Part shown: piece by piece, positions 33,701 through 41,476 of the stretch
Layout: every line of letters begins with the position of its first letter
Numbering within the stretch: the first letter of the stretch is position 1
Assembly (NCBI GenBank): GCA_963742315.1
Contig: CAVULE010000010.1
Span: forward strand, 186,001-250,000
Length of the DNA stretch: 64,000 bases
Reading direction: 5' to 3'
Origin: AV69 sp963742315
GTDB lineage: Bacteria > Verrucomicrobiota > Verrucomicrobiia > Chthoniobacterales > UBA10450
Notes under the pieces: model-generated
What the model saw: only the letters and a program-made list of their open reading frames with translations
Databases searched by the model: none
What the model was told of the DNA's origin: nothing
Translations under genes and position numbers: made by a program

Positions 33701-33832
33701 ACGCTCGGAATGCAGAACGTGTTCGATTCCGATCCGCCGTTTGTCGCCGGATCGTTCGAGAACAATTACGACGAATCGCTGGCTGATGTCAGAGGCCGGT
33801 TCTGGTATGTCGGCCTGAAGAAACGCTTCTAA
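30716..33832 (+). CDS. TonB-dependent receptor
   Basis: 1038 aa from the ATG at 30716; the ORF extends to a TTG at 30662. Signal peptide ending NTFAQ, a Gly/Pro-rich linker, then the plug domain (ERVIVTGSNIPTSEETGPNP, LRGLLPKETLVLVDGKRV, IDRIEILKDGASAIYGADAI) and a large beta-barrel ending in FWYVGLKKRF with C-terminal Phe. It imports an unknown large substrate (siderophore, glycan or peptide) with TonB energy. The class resembles the Oar/CirA-like receptors of Verrucomicrobia and xanthomonads. It is the last gene in the island and is followed by a strong terminator. Confidence 0.92.
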   Translation: MEKLTEKNRRAKIEFGRLASVASVGFSLLYGANTFAQTPPLGGGPPPSGAPAAAGEATAERVIVTGSNIPTSEETGPNPVDTYRTEDIQKLGVMNQTDLLNKLPIEAGGTVNQNIANGGDGAVTPNLRGLLPKETLVLVDGKRVAPNANGIGVDINLIPFPMIDRIEILKDGASAIYGADAIAGVFNIILIHKFRGLEIGGTFGNTNMGASNDAREVEAWIKAGTGDDKTDILIIADAYDRGAIYSRDRNLTSNGNALPFGGADFRSTDKPGGIFADGGGTQLFLNPNIAAPTPHAFPNAVSDPQYIPTSAFGPFPGVTFHNTPFYNSNFQFFNFAALTPAIPAADRQSFYGSFTRDLCDKYLTVFADFKYTRSFFNAGLAPTPFSPDPFHDAQGVGFSPIGISVPLTNPFNPFTVADTTLPANTPNAGLPVTTGVTYRSLEAGPRTAPTTKHDMLFDAGLKGEMGEYGEYFKTWNWELGFRYSRDEAINLSQGVVSAPGLRDALLDTDPATAFNPFLNFQGVNQQTAIARSRVYVTLHDTAIFETPMAYFNMNGDLFQLPAGPVSFAVGAEYRGERYEDTPDSLNTTFNSIGSSDLEASRVNRDVWGFYQEVRIPVTSPTWNFPGAYSLEFDLAEREEWYSQNTAATSVVPSGHSQFDTQRPKFSVRWQPLDQELTVRASYSEGFHAPQLFEISPASTQSFPIVTDPFSNFTLDQVEERQIGNPNLQPEVAYEWSYGLVYSPKWLKGLTVSADWWHIDMRSIASILGAQFIIEHNLPGLVQRTPPPAGAGPAPNGGPDLGPISLVIDPNDNLAGAVLEGLDYELIYILDTSIFGHGDWGQFTYTVNGTWLSRFELQVDPDQKPFGIAGQFVPTGFALTSSLPRNRAFASLFYNGPHDSWMNGLDVGATVHWTSQYNDDQLEGFDRKVREWTTLDLLASYTFNMPTPVVQEVPGYSKDGGKNVKMKDGKEKNVMPVSTATYSECGWRAWLNGTTVTLGMQNVFDSDPPFVAGSFENNYDESLADVRGRFWYVGLKKRF

Positions 33833-33855
33833 GGCAGACCGAAACACTCAAACAG

Positions 33856-33888
33856 CGGCCGGACCTCACGGGGTCCGGCCGTTTGTTT
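33856..33888 (+). terminator. Rho-independent terminator after the TonB receptor
   Basis: A 10-bp perfect stem, CGGCCGGACC/GGTCCGGCCG, with a 6-base loop, followed by TTTGTTT. Confidence 0.85.
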
Positions 33889-33977
33889 CTGCTCCGTTTG
33901 CGGGAGAGCCTTTAAGCAAAAACAACCGCTATTTGTCGGTATTAGCCAACATCGCCAGCGAGGCTCGGGTAAATCCA

Positions 33978-34022
33978 CGCCCTTTTAGGCGTTGGTTCCG
34001 GGTTCGAGTCCCGGCCGACCCA
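33978..34022 (+). other. attR: copy of the tRNA-Lys 3' end, right island boundary
   Basis: 45 bases, CGCCCTTTTAGGCG... to CCGACCCA, equal to tRNA-Lys 23328-23373 except for one missing A. There is no 5' half, so it is not a functional tRNA. It closes a 10.6-kb island. Confidence 0.85.
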
Positions 34023-34111
34023 TCTCAGTCGTCTCGCCAGAATGAAATGGAGCCATCCTGGAAAAATGCGACGCGACGGCACAGGCGCCGTACGGGAAAA
34101 AATGTCGGCGG

Positions 34112-34783
34112 TCATAGACCGCCGCTACAGAGGCGAATCAAATCGCGCAGAGAGTTTTTTTTCCGATCTAATTGAAAAACCGACAAGCCGGCCTCAATCG
34201 CGGCGCACCAGTCGCGTTCGGGATCATCGCCGACGTGCAAGACATGGTTCGCCGGAAGCTCAAGGAAGTTGAGCGCGCGGCGAAAGAATTCGGGATCCGG
34301 TTTATCGGCGCCGATCTCGCTTGAGACGAAAACGCGGTGAAAATACTTCGAAATGCCGAGCCGTTCAAGAATGACGCGTAGTCGGCCGTCGAAATTTGAA
34401 ACGATCGCCAGCGTGAGGTGCGGTCGCAATTGCTCCAGAACGTCAACGACTTCCGGATACGATTCCCACACACCGGCTTCGGCGAAATGATCGTAAGCGA
34501 CTTCAAAAAAATTGTCTCGATCTAGTTCGTCAATGGTGGGCGCGGCTTCCTTTAGGACAAGATCAACCAGCTCGCGCCACCAATCTTTATCGTCGTTTTC
34601 GCGCGGGCCATCGATCGCTTCACGCGGCGGCATTTGTTTCCAGGCAGAGTAGAACGCGGCATCCAGTTTCTTCGCGTTCAACTTCAGGCCAACCTCGGCG
34701 GCAACGATTGCGTAATGGTCGCCTACAGTTTTCGTTAAATAAAAGAGAGTGCCGACTGCGTCGAAGAAGATTGCTTTGAGCAT
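34112..34783 (-). CDS. HAD-family hydrolase
   Basis: 223 aa from the ATG at 34783 (MLKAIFFDAVGTLF); two in-frame ATGs lie upstream but add non-homologous residues. HAD motif I is DAVGTL, with Val at the usual second aspartate as in HDHD3-like proteins. Motif II is in VSNFDGRL, the lysine is in GADKPDPEFF, and motif IV is GDDPERD. Likely a phosphatase or dehalogenase-like enzyme with a helical cap (about 20-95). Substrate unknown. It lies just outside attR. Confidence 0.85.
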   Translation of the reverse strand: MLKAIFFDAVGTLFYLTKTVGDHYAIVAAEVGLKLNAKKLDAAFYSAWKQMPPREAIDGPRENDDKDWWRELVDLVLKEAAPTIDELDRDNFFEVAYDHFAEAGVWESYPEVVDVLEQLRPHLTLAIVSNFDGRLRVILERLGISKYFHRVFVSSEIGADKPDPEFFRRALNFLELPANHVLHVGDDPERDWCAAIEAGLSVFQLDRKKNSLRDLIRLCSGGL

Positions 34784-34918
34784 CGGTTTTGGGAGGTCGA
34801 GCATCCTGCTCGTCCGTTCGCTGCCTCCTTGCTGCAAATATTCGTAGAGGAAGAGTGTTCGGCAAGAATGCCGAATGTAGTTCTGTGAAAGCTACCAGCC
34901 TGCTCTTTTCGGCAGGAG

Positions 34919-35031
34919 CGGAACCTAGACACCTCCAGGTTTGTGTGCTCAGCGGAGTTGCACCCCGCTTCTATGTAAGCTGAAAGCGGACAGAATGTCC
35001 GCTTGGCGCACAGGCCGCAGGCCTGTGTTCC
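34919..35031. repeat. Modular hairpin repeat, copy 3
   Basis: Begins GGAACCTAGACACCTCCAGG, passes through AGCGGAGTTGCACCCCGCT and AGCGGACAGAATGTCCGCT, and ends in GCGCACAGGCCGCAGGCC then TGTGTTCC. It is the reverse complement of the layout of copy 2. The 34784-35139 gap holds only this and a short GC-rich hairpin (GCAGGCTGGCGGCCTGC). Confidence 0.7.
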
Positions 35032-35139
35032 GTGCCGCTGGTGGAAAAGCTTCTTGGGAAGTCGATTGTTTAAGTCAATCGTTCTCGACGTGCAGGCTGG
35101 CGGCCTGCGCTCCCAAGATTTTGTGCGAGATTAAGCCGC

Positions 35140-36246
35140 ATGCTCCCAGTCGAGCACAACGATCCGATTAACGAAAAGATTCTCGCCATCTCGGAGGACA
35201 AAATTGAAGGGTTCGTGCGTGAACCATTTCAGGAAATCGCGGACCGCGTCGGCGTCGCCGCCGATGTGGTAATGGCGCGGATTGCGGCCATGTTGCGCGC
35301 TGGGACGATTCGGCGGGTTCGCCAAACATTGCTGGCAACAAATTTGGCAGACGGCGCGCTGGTGGCTTGGAAAGTTCCGGAAGCAAAAATCGACGCCGCT
35401 TTCGACTTCATGTTTCAGTGCGACCCGTTTTCTGGTCACGTCGTTTTGCGATCAACCGACACCCTGACCGCGGGCTCAGATTACAAATTGTGGACGACCG
35501 TGAAGGTCCCGCACGGATTTTCGCTCGAAGAACATTGCCGATTGCTCGCAGGCAAGACCGGCGCGGAACGTTTTCGGATCATGCCGGCGAAAGGAATTTT
35601 CACTCTTGGAGTTGGCCATGTTCGTCGCAAAACAATCGAGCCCGGAAGTCAGGCAGAATCACCGGCGAAGATAATCGAAGTGCGCGCGGTCGAATTGAGC
35701 GAGCGCGAGTGGAAGGTTTTGCTGGCACTAAAACGGGAGTTCGCGCCGGAAGAAATTCGTCCCACGCCGTGGGCCTCGCGCGTGAGGGAGGCCGGCGTTT
35801 CACTGGAAGAATTTTATTGCGTTGCGGAAGAGCTGAACGCCCGCAAAATCATTGGGCGTTTTTCCACTTTTCTGGAACATGTCAAGCCGAGCGCTGGAGG
35901 CGTGCGGGTAACGCGATTCAACGCGCTGTTTCATTGGGCGGTGCCGCCGGGCCGTGAGGTTGAAGCGGGCGGCGAGATCGGGCGGCATCACATTCTCACG
36001 CATTGTTACTGGCGGGAAGGCGGGCCGGAGTTTCGCAACGTCAACATCATGGCGGTCGCGCACGGCACGGATAAAACGCGGCTCCTCGAACACAAAGCGG
36101 CGATCGATGCGCATCTGGCCGCGAAAAGTGTTCCTGTATCTTACACCAATGTTTTTTGGGGTGGTCGCAGCGAAATCAAGCCCTCGGAAATTTCGCCGAT
36201 GCTTTACCGGAAATGGCTGAGCGAGATGACGCCGCAAGCGGCGTGA
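35140..36246 (+). CDS. Lrp/AsnC-like protein related to siroheme decarboxylase (AhbA/B)
   Basis: 368 aa with two tandem AsnC-type halves, each a winged helix plus a ferredoxin-like domain. The first (about 5-160) has FQEIADRVGVAADVVMARI and AGTIRRVRQTLLATNL; the second (about 190-345) has KIIGRFSTFLEHVKP and a HILTHCYWREGGPEFRNVNI strand pair. The arrangement is that of AhbA-AhbB/NirDL-type siroheme decarboxylases as a single chain, although the motifs are weak (Arg-Val-Arg in place of Arg-Arg-Phe/His). A plain regulator is also possible. It reads into trpD with a 12-base gap. Confidence 0.6.
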   Translation: MLPVEHNDPINEKILAISEDKIEGFVREPFQEIADRVGVAADVVMARIAAMLRAGTIRRVRQTLLATNLADGALVAWKVPEAKIDAAFDFMFQCDPFSGHVVLRSTDTLTAGSDYKLWTTVKVPHGFSLEEHCRLLAGKTGAERFRIMPAKGIFTLGVGHVRRKTIEPGSQAESPAKIIEVRAVELSEREWKVLLALKREFAPEEIRPTPWASRVREAGVSLEEFYCVAEELNARKIIGRFSTFLEHVKPSAGGVRVTRFNALFHWAVPPGREVEAGGEIGRHHILTHCYWREGGPEFRNVNIMAVAHGTDKTRLLEHKAAIDAHLAAKSVPVSYTNVFWGGRSEIKPSEISPMLYRKWLSEMTPQAA

Positions 36247-36258
36247 TGCGACGGCGCG

Positions 36259-37290
36259 ATGATTTCGCTGACTGAAAAAATTCGCGCAGGAAATGATCTC
36301 TCTGCCTTCGATGTGCAGGAAGCTGCGGCGTTTTTGCTTTCCGATTCGATTGAAGCAAAAACAAAAGCTGATTTTTTGACCGCGCTTCATGACAAGGGCG
36401 AAAGTGCCAGCGAGATCGCGAGTTTTGTGCGCGTGTTGTTGGAGCGCGCGGTGCCCCTGGAAATTGAGGTTGACGGACCGATCGTCGATGTTTGCGGGAC
36501 AGGTGGCGACGGCATCGATCTGTTCAATGTCTCAACTGCGATAACATTCGTTCTGGCTGCAGGCGGGGCGACGGTGGTGAAACACGGCAACCGCGGCGTT
36601 ACTTCGCGCAGCGGCAGCGCCGACGTGCTGGAAGCACTCGGGGTCGCAATTGATCTCGAGCCGGATGATTTGCGTGAATGCGTTAAACGACTCGGCTGCG
36701 GATTTGTTTTCGCGCGAACCTATCACCCGGCGTTTCGAGCGCTGGCGGAAATGCGGTTGCGATTGGCCAGAAGACAGCAACGCACAATCTTTAACCTGCT
36801 CGGTCCGCTCTTGAATCCCGCGCGACCAAAACGCCAGCTGATTGGTGTTTTCTCTCCGCACCTGACAATGCTGTTCGCCGATGTCCTGCGGCGACTCGAT
36901 TGCGAGCGCGCCTGGATCGTTAGTGGAACGGCGGTTGACTCCCTCACCATGGATGATGTGTCGACGATCGGGCCGACTGTGATCGCGGAAGTCAATTCCG
37001 GGAAAATCACCTCCGCCGTCCTGGACACGCGCTGGCTTGGGATTCCGCAAGCAACGTTGCCGGAACTAACGGGCGGGGATGCCAGGACGAATGCTGAAAC
37101 GATCATGCGAATTCTCGCTGGCGGGGAGACTGGGCCAAAGCACGACTTGGTGATTGCGAATGCGGCGGCGGGATTTGTCGTGTCCGGTTTGGCCAGCGAG
37201 ATGAATGGGGGAATCGCGATGGCACGCGAACAAATTGAATCCGGTCGGGCGTTGGAAAAATTGAGGGCGTTGCAAAATTTCGTGGCGTAA
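36259..37290 (+). CDS. trpD: Anthranilate phosphoribosyltransferase
   Basis: 343 aa, normal length. Motifs of the family are VDVCGTGGDGIDLFNVST (PRPP loop), VVKHGNRGVTSRSGSADVLEALG (anthranilate and PRPP binding) and IFNLLGPLLNPA. It makes N-(5'-phosphoribosyl)-anthranilate, the second step of tryptophan synthesis. No other trp gene is in the window, so the pathway is dispersed. It is 12 bases after the AhbA/B-like gene and probably co-transcribed with it. Confidence 0.96.
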   Translation: MISLTEKIRAGNDLSAFDVQEAAAFLLSDSIEAKTKADFLTALHDKGESASEIASFVRVLLERAVPLEIEVDGPIVDVCGTGGDGIDLFNVSTAITFVLAAGGATVVKHGNRGVTSRSGSADVLEALGVAIDLEPDDLRECVKRLGCGFVFARTYHPAFRALAEMRLRLARRQQRTIFNLLGPLLNPARPKRQLIGVFSPHLTMLFADVLRRLDCERAWIVSGTAVDSLTMDDVSTIGPTVIAEVNSGKITSAVLDTRWLGIPQATLPELTGGDARTNAETIMRILAGGETGPKHDLVIANAAAGFVVSGLASEMNGGIAMAREQIESGRALEKLRALQNFVA

Positions 37291-37420
37291 CGATCGCCAT
37301 TGCGGTAGCTGCCGCCGTCTCCGGCGGCAGAATTGAAACGCTCTGTTGTGCTGCGAGAAAAAATTATAGGGCAGGCGCTCTCGCCTGCCGATACGAGGCT
37401 CGGCAAACGACACGCTTGCC

Positions 37421-38032
37421 CTACAGTAAATGCGTGACGCGATACAATAGATCGAGATTGCGCAGTAGCGCGACGGCAAAGGAAGTGCGATCGACCGGGC
37501 CACGGCGAGCGATGACAAGCGAGGTTGCCCGCTGCCGAAGTTCTTCCGAGAAATCGTGTGGCATTTGGTTCACGTTCACACCAACGCCGAGGACGGCGAG
37601 ATGCGGCGCTTTTGGTTGCGCGCGCAATTCTACCAACACTCCTGCAACCTTGCGGTTCTCGATATAAATGTCGTTAGGTAGCTTCACCGTAGCGGAGAGA
37701 TGAAACTCGCTCTGGATTGTCGTTGCCACTATTTGCGCTGTCCGTTGCGCCAGTTGCACCGGGTCGCTAATCGCGGTTTTTGGTCGGAGCAGCACTGAAA
37801 ACCAAAGGCCTTTTCCCGCAGCCGATTCCCAAGTATTGCCCCGTTGGCCGCGCCCGGCGCTTTGCTGTTCCGCAAAAACAACGATGCCTTCCGGCGCACC
37901 ATCTTTCGCCATCTGCCACACCACGTCATTGGTAGAGGTTGTTTCCTCGAGCACGATGATCTGCCGGCCAATCGTGCCGGGGCCGAGCTCGGCGCGTAAT
38001 TTTTGCGCGCTCAGCCGGTCAGCTACCAACAT
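37421..38032 (-). CDS. birA: Biotin-[acetyl-CoA-carboxylase] ligase (no DNA-binding domain)
   Basis: 203 aa from the ATG at 38032. The longer ORF to 38086 lies inside nadC in another frame. The biotin-adenylate loop is SAGRGQRGNTWES, and KLPNDIYIENRKVAGVLVE holds the catalytic lysine and the Gly-Val-Leu strand; GVGVNVNQ follows. No N-terminal HTH, so it is a class I enzyme that charges the biotin carboxyl carrier protein but is not a repressor. It starts 13 bases before the end of nadC (translational coupling). Confidence 0.92.
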   Translation of the reverse strand: MLVADRLSAQKLRAELGPGTIGRQIIVLEETTSTNDVVWQMAKDGAPEGIVVFAEQQSAGRGQRGNTWESAAGKGLWFSVLLRPKTAISDPVQLAQRTAQIVATTIQSEFHLSATVKLPNDIYIENRKVAGVLVELRAQPKAPHLAVLGVGVNVNQMPHDFSEELRQRATSLVIARRGPVDRTSFAVALLRNLDLLYRVTHLL

Positions 38033-38867
38033 GGCTAAGCTCGAGCGACAAATCGATAGCGCGCGGTGAGTGGGTGAGCGCGCCAACTGAGATGTAATCG
38101 ACGCCAGTCGCGGCGATGCGTCGCACCGTTCGTAGATTGATTCCGCCGCTAGCTTCGAATTTCACGTTATGCTTGCGACCGAGCGCGATGGCTTCACGCA
38201 TTTCCGCCGTCTCCATGTTGTCGAGCAGGATGACGTCGACCCCGTCCATTTGCACCAGCGCGCGCACCTGCTCGAGGTTATCAGCTTCTACTTCAATCTT
38301 CATCGATGGGTTCTGCGCCCTTGCCTGCCGAATTGCGGCCCCAAGTTTTTTGAGATCCTGCTCCGCTGCCAAGTGATTGTCCTTCACCAAAATCGCGTCG
38401 AACAAACCGAAGCGATGGTTAGTGCCGCCGCCGGCGACCACAGCCGCTCGCTCCAGAGCGCGCAAGCCGGGCGTTGTCTTTCGGGTATCCATGATTTTAG
38501 CGGGATTTTTTCCAATCGCCTCTACATACTCGTGCGTCAGCGTCGCGATGCCGGAAAGGCGCTGCAAAAAATTCAAGGCGACGCGTTCCGCAGTAAGAAT
38601 GCTCCGGGCCGATCCCTGGATTTTGAGAATGGTTTCGCCGCCAAGCACGGCCGTCCCGTCCGTCAGTTCTACGGAAATCTTTAATCCTGGATCAACCCGG
38701 CGAAAAACTTCCGCCGCTGTCATTGTCCCGGCAATTATGGCTTTCTCTCGCGGCAAAATACGAGCGTGGGCGCGACTGTCGTCAGGTACGAGCAACGTAG
38801 TTGTTACGTCCCCCGCGCCGATATCTTCGCGAAGTGCGAGGTCGATCGGATCACCTTCACCACTCAT
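38019..38867 (-). CDS. nadC: Nicotinate-nucleotide pyrophosphorylase (carboxylating)
   Basis: 282 aa. It has the quinolinate PRTase features: REDIGAGDVTT near the N-terminus, LNFLQRLSGIATLT, DTRKTTPGLRALER (PRPP/quinolinate site), GGTNHRFGLFDAILVKDNH, and VDVILLDNMETAEM with a C-terminal EASGGINLRTV loop. It converts quinolinate and PRPP to nicotinate mononucleotide in de novo NAD synthesis. nadA and nadB are not in the window. birA overlaps its 3' end. Confidence 0.96.
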   Translation of the reverse strand: MSGEGDPIDLALREDIGAGDVTTTLLVPDDSRAHARILPREKAIIAGTMTAAEVFRRVDPGLKISVELTDGTAVLGGETILKIQGSARSILTAERVALNFLQRLSGIATLTHEYVEAIGKNPAKIMDTRKTTPGLRALERAAVVAGGGTNHRFGLFDAILVKDNHLAAEQDLKKLGAAIRQARAQNPSMKIEVEADNLEQVRALVQMDGVDVILLDNMETAEMREAIALGRKHNVKFEASGGINLRTVRRIAATGVDYISVGALTHSPRAIDLSLELSHVGS

Positions 38868-39026
38868 CTTTGTGGAACCCGCGTTGCCGGGGCAGAACGT
38901 TCCGCTGCCGTCCAGGGTCGCAGGCGTGACTCGGCATTGAGGACTGTTTCCGCACCGTCACCAGGGTGTCTATCAAACTCGGCTCAAGACCAGGCGCAAT
39001 GGGGGATTTTCAGATAGTTGCCAGTC

Positions 39027-39096
39027 AAAAAAAAGACTCGGGCAGCGCACGCCAAGGAGAAACAGCAAATACAATCAACGTGCGGCTACCCGAATC
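39027..39096 (-). terminator. Terminator (possibly an sRNA end) after the exonuclease gene
   Basis: On the minus strand, GATTCGGGTAGCCGCACG and CGTGCGCTGCCCGAGTC form a long imperfect stem around a loop of about 27 bases, followed by eight T. It lies 80 bases after the stop of the exonuclease gene. The large loop could also belong to a small RNA; nothing else is visible in 38868-39175. Confidence 0.6.
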
Positions 39097-39175
39097 GCCT
39101 TAACCTGCCTCATTTGACAGCAGGCTTTCAGGGCCGTTCGAAAATTCTCGGGTTTTTATGAAAAATTTTTGGCTC

Positions 39176-40090
39176 TTATAGCCTCAGCTCCCCTTGGACC
39201 GTGGCCGCCTGCCTGGCTGCTTCCTCCCGCACCTCCTGTAAAAGCGACTTAAACTCACATTTTTCCAGGGCTGCGATGAGTCCCGGGTAATCCGGGCGAA
39301 TGGGGAGCCGATTGATTGCCACTGGCAGTTCCGTCTTGCAATCAAGCTCGACCATTTTCCGGTTCTGCAGGATTTGCTCACGCCCGTTTTGCAATTTCTC
39401 TCGCGTTTTAAGGCTCTTGACCGAGGCAAGATTGGCCAGCAAGGCCTCCAGTCCGCCATGCTCACGAATCAGGCCCGCCGCAGTCTTTCGTCCAATTCCG
39501 ACCCCGGGAATGTTATCGACGGTATCGCCTGCAATCGCCAGCACATCGCCGATTAATGCCGGCGGGACGCCCCACTTCCCGGTGACTTCCTCTTCTCCGA
39601 GCAAGGCGAAGGCGTCTTTCGGCGAAGCCAGGTCGGCCTTGGCGGTCGTATAAACTTTGACGCACGGGCCAACGAGTTGATAAAGGTCTTTGTCGTTTGT
39701 CGCCAGCACCACCTCGATATCGTCCCTGCACGCCGCGATTGAATAACACCCCATCAAATCGTCCGCCTCTGTATCGGGCAGCGCGACGTTGGTGAATCCC
39801 AGCAATGGCGTAATTGTGCTCCGAATGAAGTCCAACTGCGGAATCATTGGCCTGGGCATTTCTTTGCGGGTTTCCTTATAGGCCGGCTGCAGCTCCACTC
39901 GGCGCTGCGGTAAACCTTCGTCCCAAAACACCGCCCCAAGTTGCGGCTGCAAATGTTTCAGCATCAGCCGCAGCGTTTTGGTGAAACCGAAAATCGCGTT
40001 GGTCGGTTCGCCGCGGGAGTTGCTCAGGTTCGGGATCGCGAAAAATGAGCGGTAAACATAATAGTGCCCGTCGATCAAAAGCAGTTTCAT
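39176..40090 (-). CDS. Stand-alone 5'-3' exonuclease (PolA N-terminal domain family)
   Basis: 304 aa. It starts with LLLIDGHYYVYRSFFAI and carries the acidic metal clusters of the flap-nuclease fold: VFWDEGLPQRR, LPDTEADDLMG, LATNDKDLYQLV, and the helix-3-turn-helix IAGDTVDNIPGVGIGRKTA. No polymerase domain follows, as in ExoIX/Xni or the isolated PolA exonucleases. Function: removal of RNA primers or flaps. Whether the genome also has a complete PolA cannot be known from this window. Confidence 0.92.
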   Translation of the reverse strand: MKLLLIDGHYYVYRSFFAIPNLSNSRGEPTNAIFGFTKTLRLMLKHLQPQLGAVFWDEGLPQRRVELQPAYKETRKEMPRPMIPQLDFIRSTITPLLGFTNVALPDTEADDLMGCYSIAACRDDIEVVLATNDKDLYQLVGPCVKVYTTAKADLASPKDAFALLGEEEVTGKWGVPPALIGDVLAIAGDTVDNIPGVGIGRKTAAGLIREHGGLEALLANLASVKSLKTREKLQNGREQILQNRKMVELDCKTELPVAINRLPIRPDYPGLIAALEKCEFKSLLQEVREEAARQAATVQGELRL

Positions 40091-40194
40091 GCTACGAAAC
40101 AGGATTGACTGGATCGGATGGATTTCAAACGCAGTCGTTGGAAGGCATTCGAGAGCGTTGCTTAGAAGTCAGTAAGCCGACTTTTCAATCAGGC

Positions 40195-40307
40195 GTCATC
40201 CCGAACCGCACAGACGGTGAGGGACCTCGCGAGCGGACGATGACTGCGCAAGCTGCCTTGCGTGACCAACGCCTTGGGCGCGATCCCTCGCTTGCGCTCG
40301 GGATGAC
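40195..40307. repeat. REP element f (diverged, longer)
   Basis: 113 bp between GTCATCCCGAACC and GCTCGGGATGAC; the centre is replaced by a CGCAAGCTGCCTTGCG hairpin. Lies between the exonuclease gene and the GYF-domain gene. Confidence 0.7.
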
Positions 40308-40336
40308 AGCATCGGTCTTTCGCGATAAGTCTGCCT

Positions 40337-41476
40337 ATGGCGGATCGATGGTTCGTGCGAGTGGGTGAAAAGGAATACGGGCCGGTTGACCTCGATACGC
40401 TTGGCGACTGGAAACGGGAAGGCCGCTTGTTGTCGACAAATGAGGTGCGCCGCGAGTCGGAGAGCGATTGGACCCTGGCGACTACCATTCCGGGGCTGTT
40501 CGATCCGCCACCGCTGCCAGCGGCGACAGGGCATCCATTGGTGCGGCGGCGCACCTTTGGCGAAATCATTCGGGACGGTTTTCGCATCTACAAGTCAGCG
40601 TTTCTGCCGTTTTTCGTTCTGACTCTGTTGATCGCGGTCCCAACACTTGCGCTCGAGCTCACTAGTCCAGCATATGGGATTTTCCCGCAAGCGGAAGGGA
40701 ATGGACTGACGCGAGCCAGGGTCATCGCATTGATCGCTTTTACCGCGCTGGTGGTGGATTGGCCGGTCTTTCTCGCGGGTATTCAGATCGCCACCGTCGA
40801 TGTCTTGGAAGGACGTAAAGTACGCCTGGCCGAACTGCTCCGGCGGACGGCCAATTTTTTTCCGCGGTTTGCCCGGCTCAGTCTTATTGTTTACGGGAGT
40901 TATTTTCTTTGTACCGCCATTCCGGTCGCCATTATCCTAAGTCTTGCCAGCGACAATCCCACGATTCTCTCCCTTGTTCTGGCGCTCCTCATTTTGGGCG
41001 TGCAGGTAATAATGGTCGCGCGTTTGTGGGTGAACTTTCTCTTCTGGCAGCAGTCTGCTTACATTTCGAACCTCGACGGCCTCGACGCGTTACGGGAAAG
41101 CAAACTACTGGCCCGCACCAAGCGCCGGCCGCGCAAGTCGACCCGCCCTCTTTGGCGCGGCGCTTTGCTCGTCTCCCTCTGGATCCTGATCGTGCTTGGA
41201 TTGAGCGCCGGCGCGGAAATTCCTTTGATCTGGCCGAAATTGCAGAGCCTTTCGACTTCGTCTCCGGAAGAAATAATGAAAATGTGGCAGGATCTGAACA
41301 CGCCAAAAGTTGCCGATGCCCTGTTAATCGGCAGCATGGCCGTCAGCAGCTTAGTGCGGGCACTGCTGCGGCCAATTCTCGGCATTGCGTTTGTTCTGCT
41401 TTATTTGGATACGCGCGCTGATTTCAGCGAGAGCGAGTTGGCTCCGCCGGACCGTCAGTCTGATAGACCCTCCTAA
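40337..41476 (+). CDS. GYF-domain integral membrane protein
   Basis: 379 aa. N-terminal GYF_2-type domain (WFVRVGEKEYGPVDLDTLGDW, residues 5-50), then about six membrane segments, among them FLPFFVLTLLIAVPTLAL, VIALIAFTALVVDWPVFLAG, YGSYFLCTAIPVAIIL, LVLALLILGVQVIMVA, LLVSLWILIVLGLSAGA and a C-terminal segment near 355. A basic cytoplasmic loop (RTKRRPRKSTR) follows the fourth. Similar multi-span proteins are common in Verrucomicrobia and have no known role. The DUF559 ORF starts at the next base after its stop. Confidence 0.75.
   Translation: MADRWFVRVGEKEYGPVDLDTLGDWKREGRLLSTNEVRRESESDWTLATTIPGLFDPPPLPAATGHPLVRRRTFGEIIRDGFRIYKSAFLPFFVLTLLIAVPTLALELTSPAYGIFPQAEGNGLTRARVIALIAFTALVVDWPVFLAGIQIATVDVLEGRKVRLAELLRRTANFFPRFARLSLIVYGSYFLCTAIPVAIILSLASDNPTILSLVLALLILGVQVIMVARLWVNFLFWQQSAYISNLDGLDALRESKLLARTKRRPRKSTRPLWRGALLVSLWILIVLGLSAGAEIPLIWPKLQSLSTSSPEEIMKMWQDLNTPKVADALLIGSMAVSSLVRALLRPILGIAFVLLYLDTRADFSESELAPPDRQSDRPS

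Noticed and set aside
33978..34022. A second tRNA-Lys gene
   Set aside because: Only the 3' half is present, with a deletion in the anticodon region; it is an attachment-site copy.
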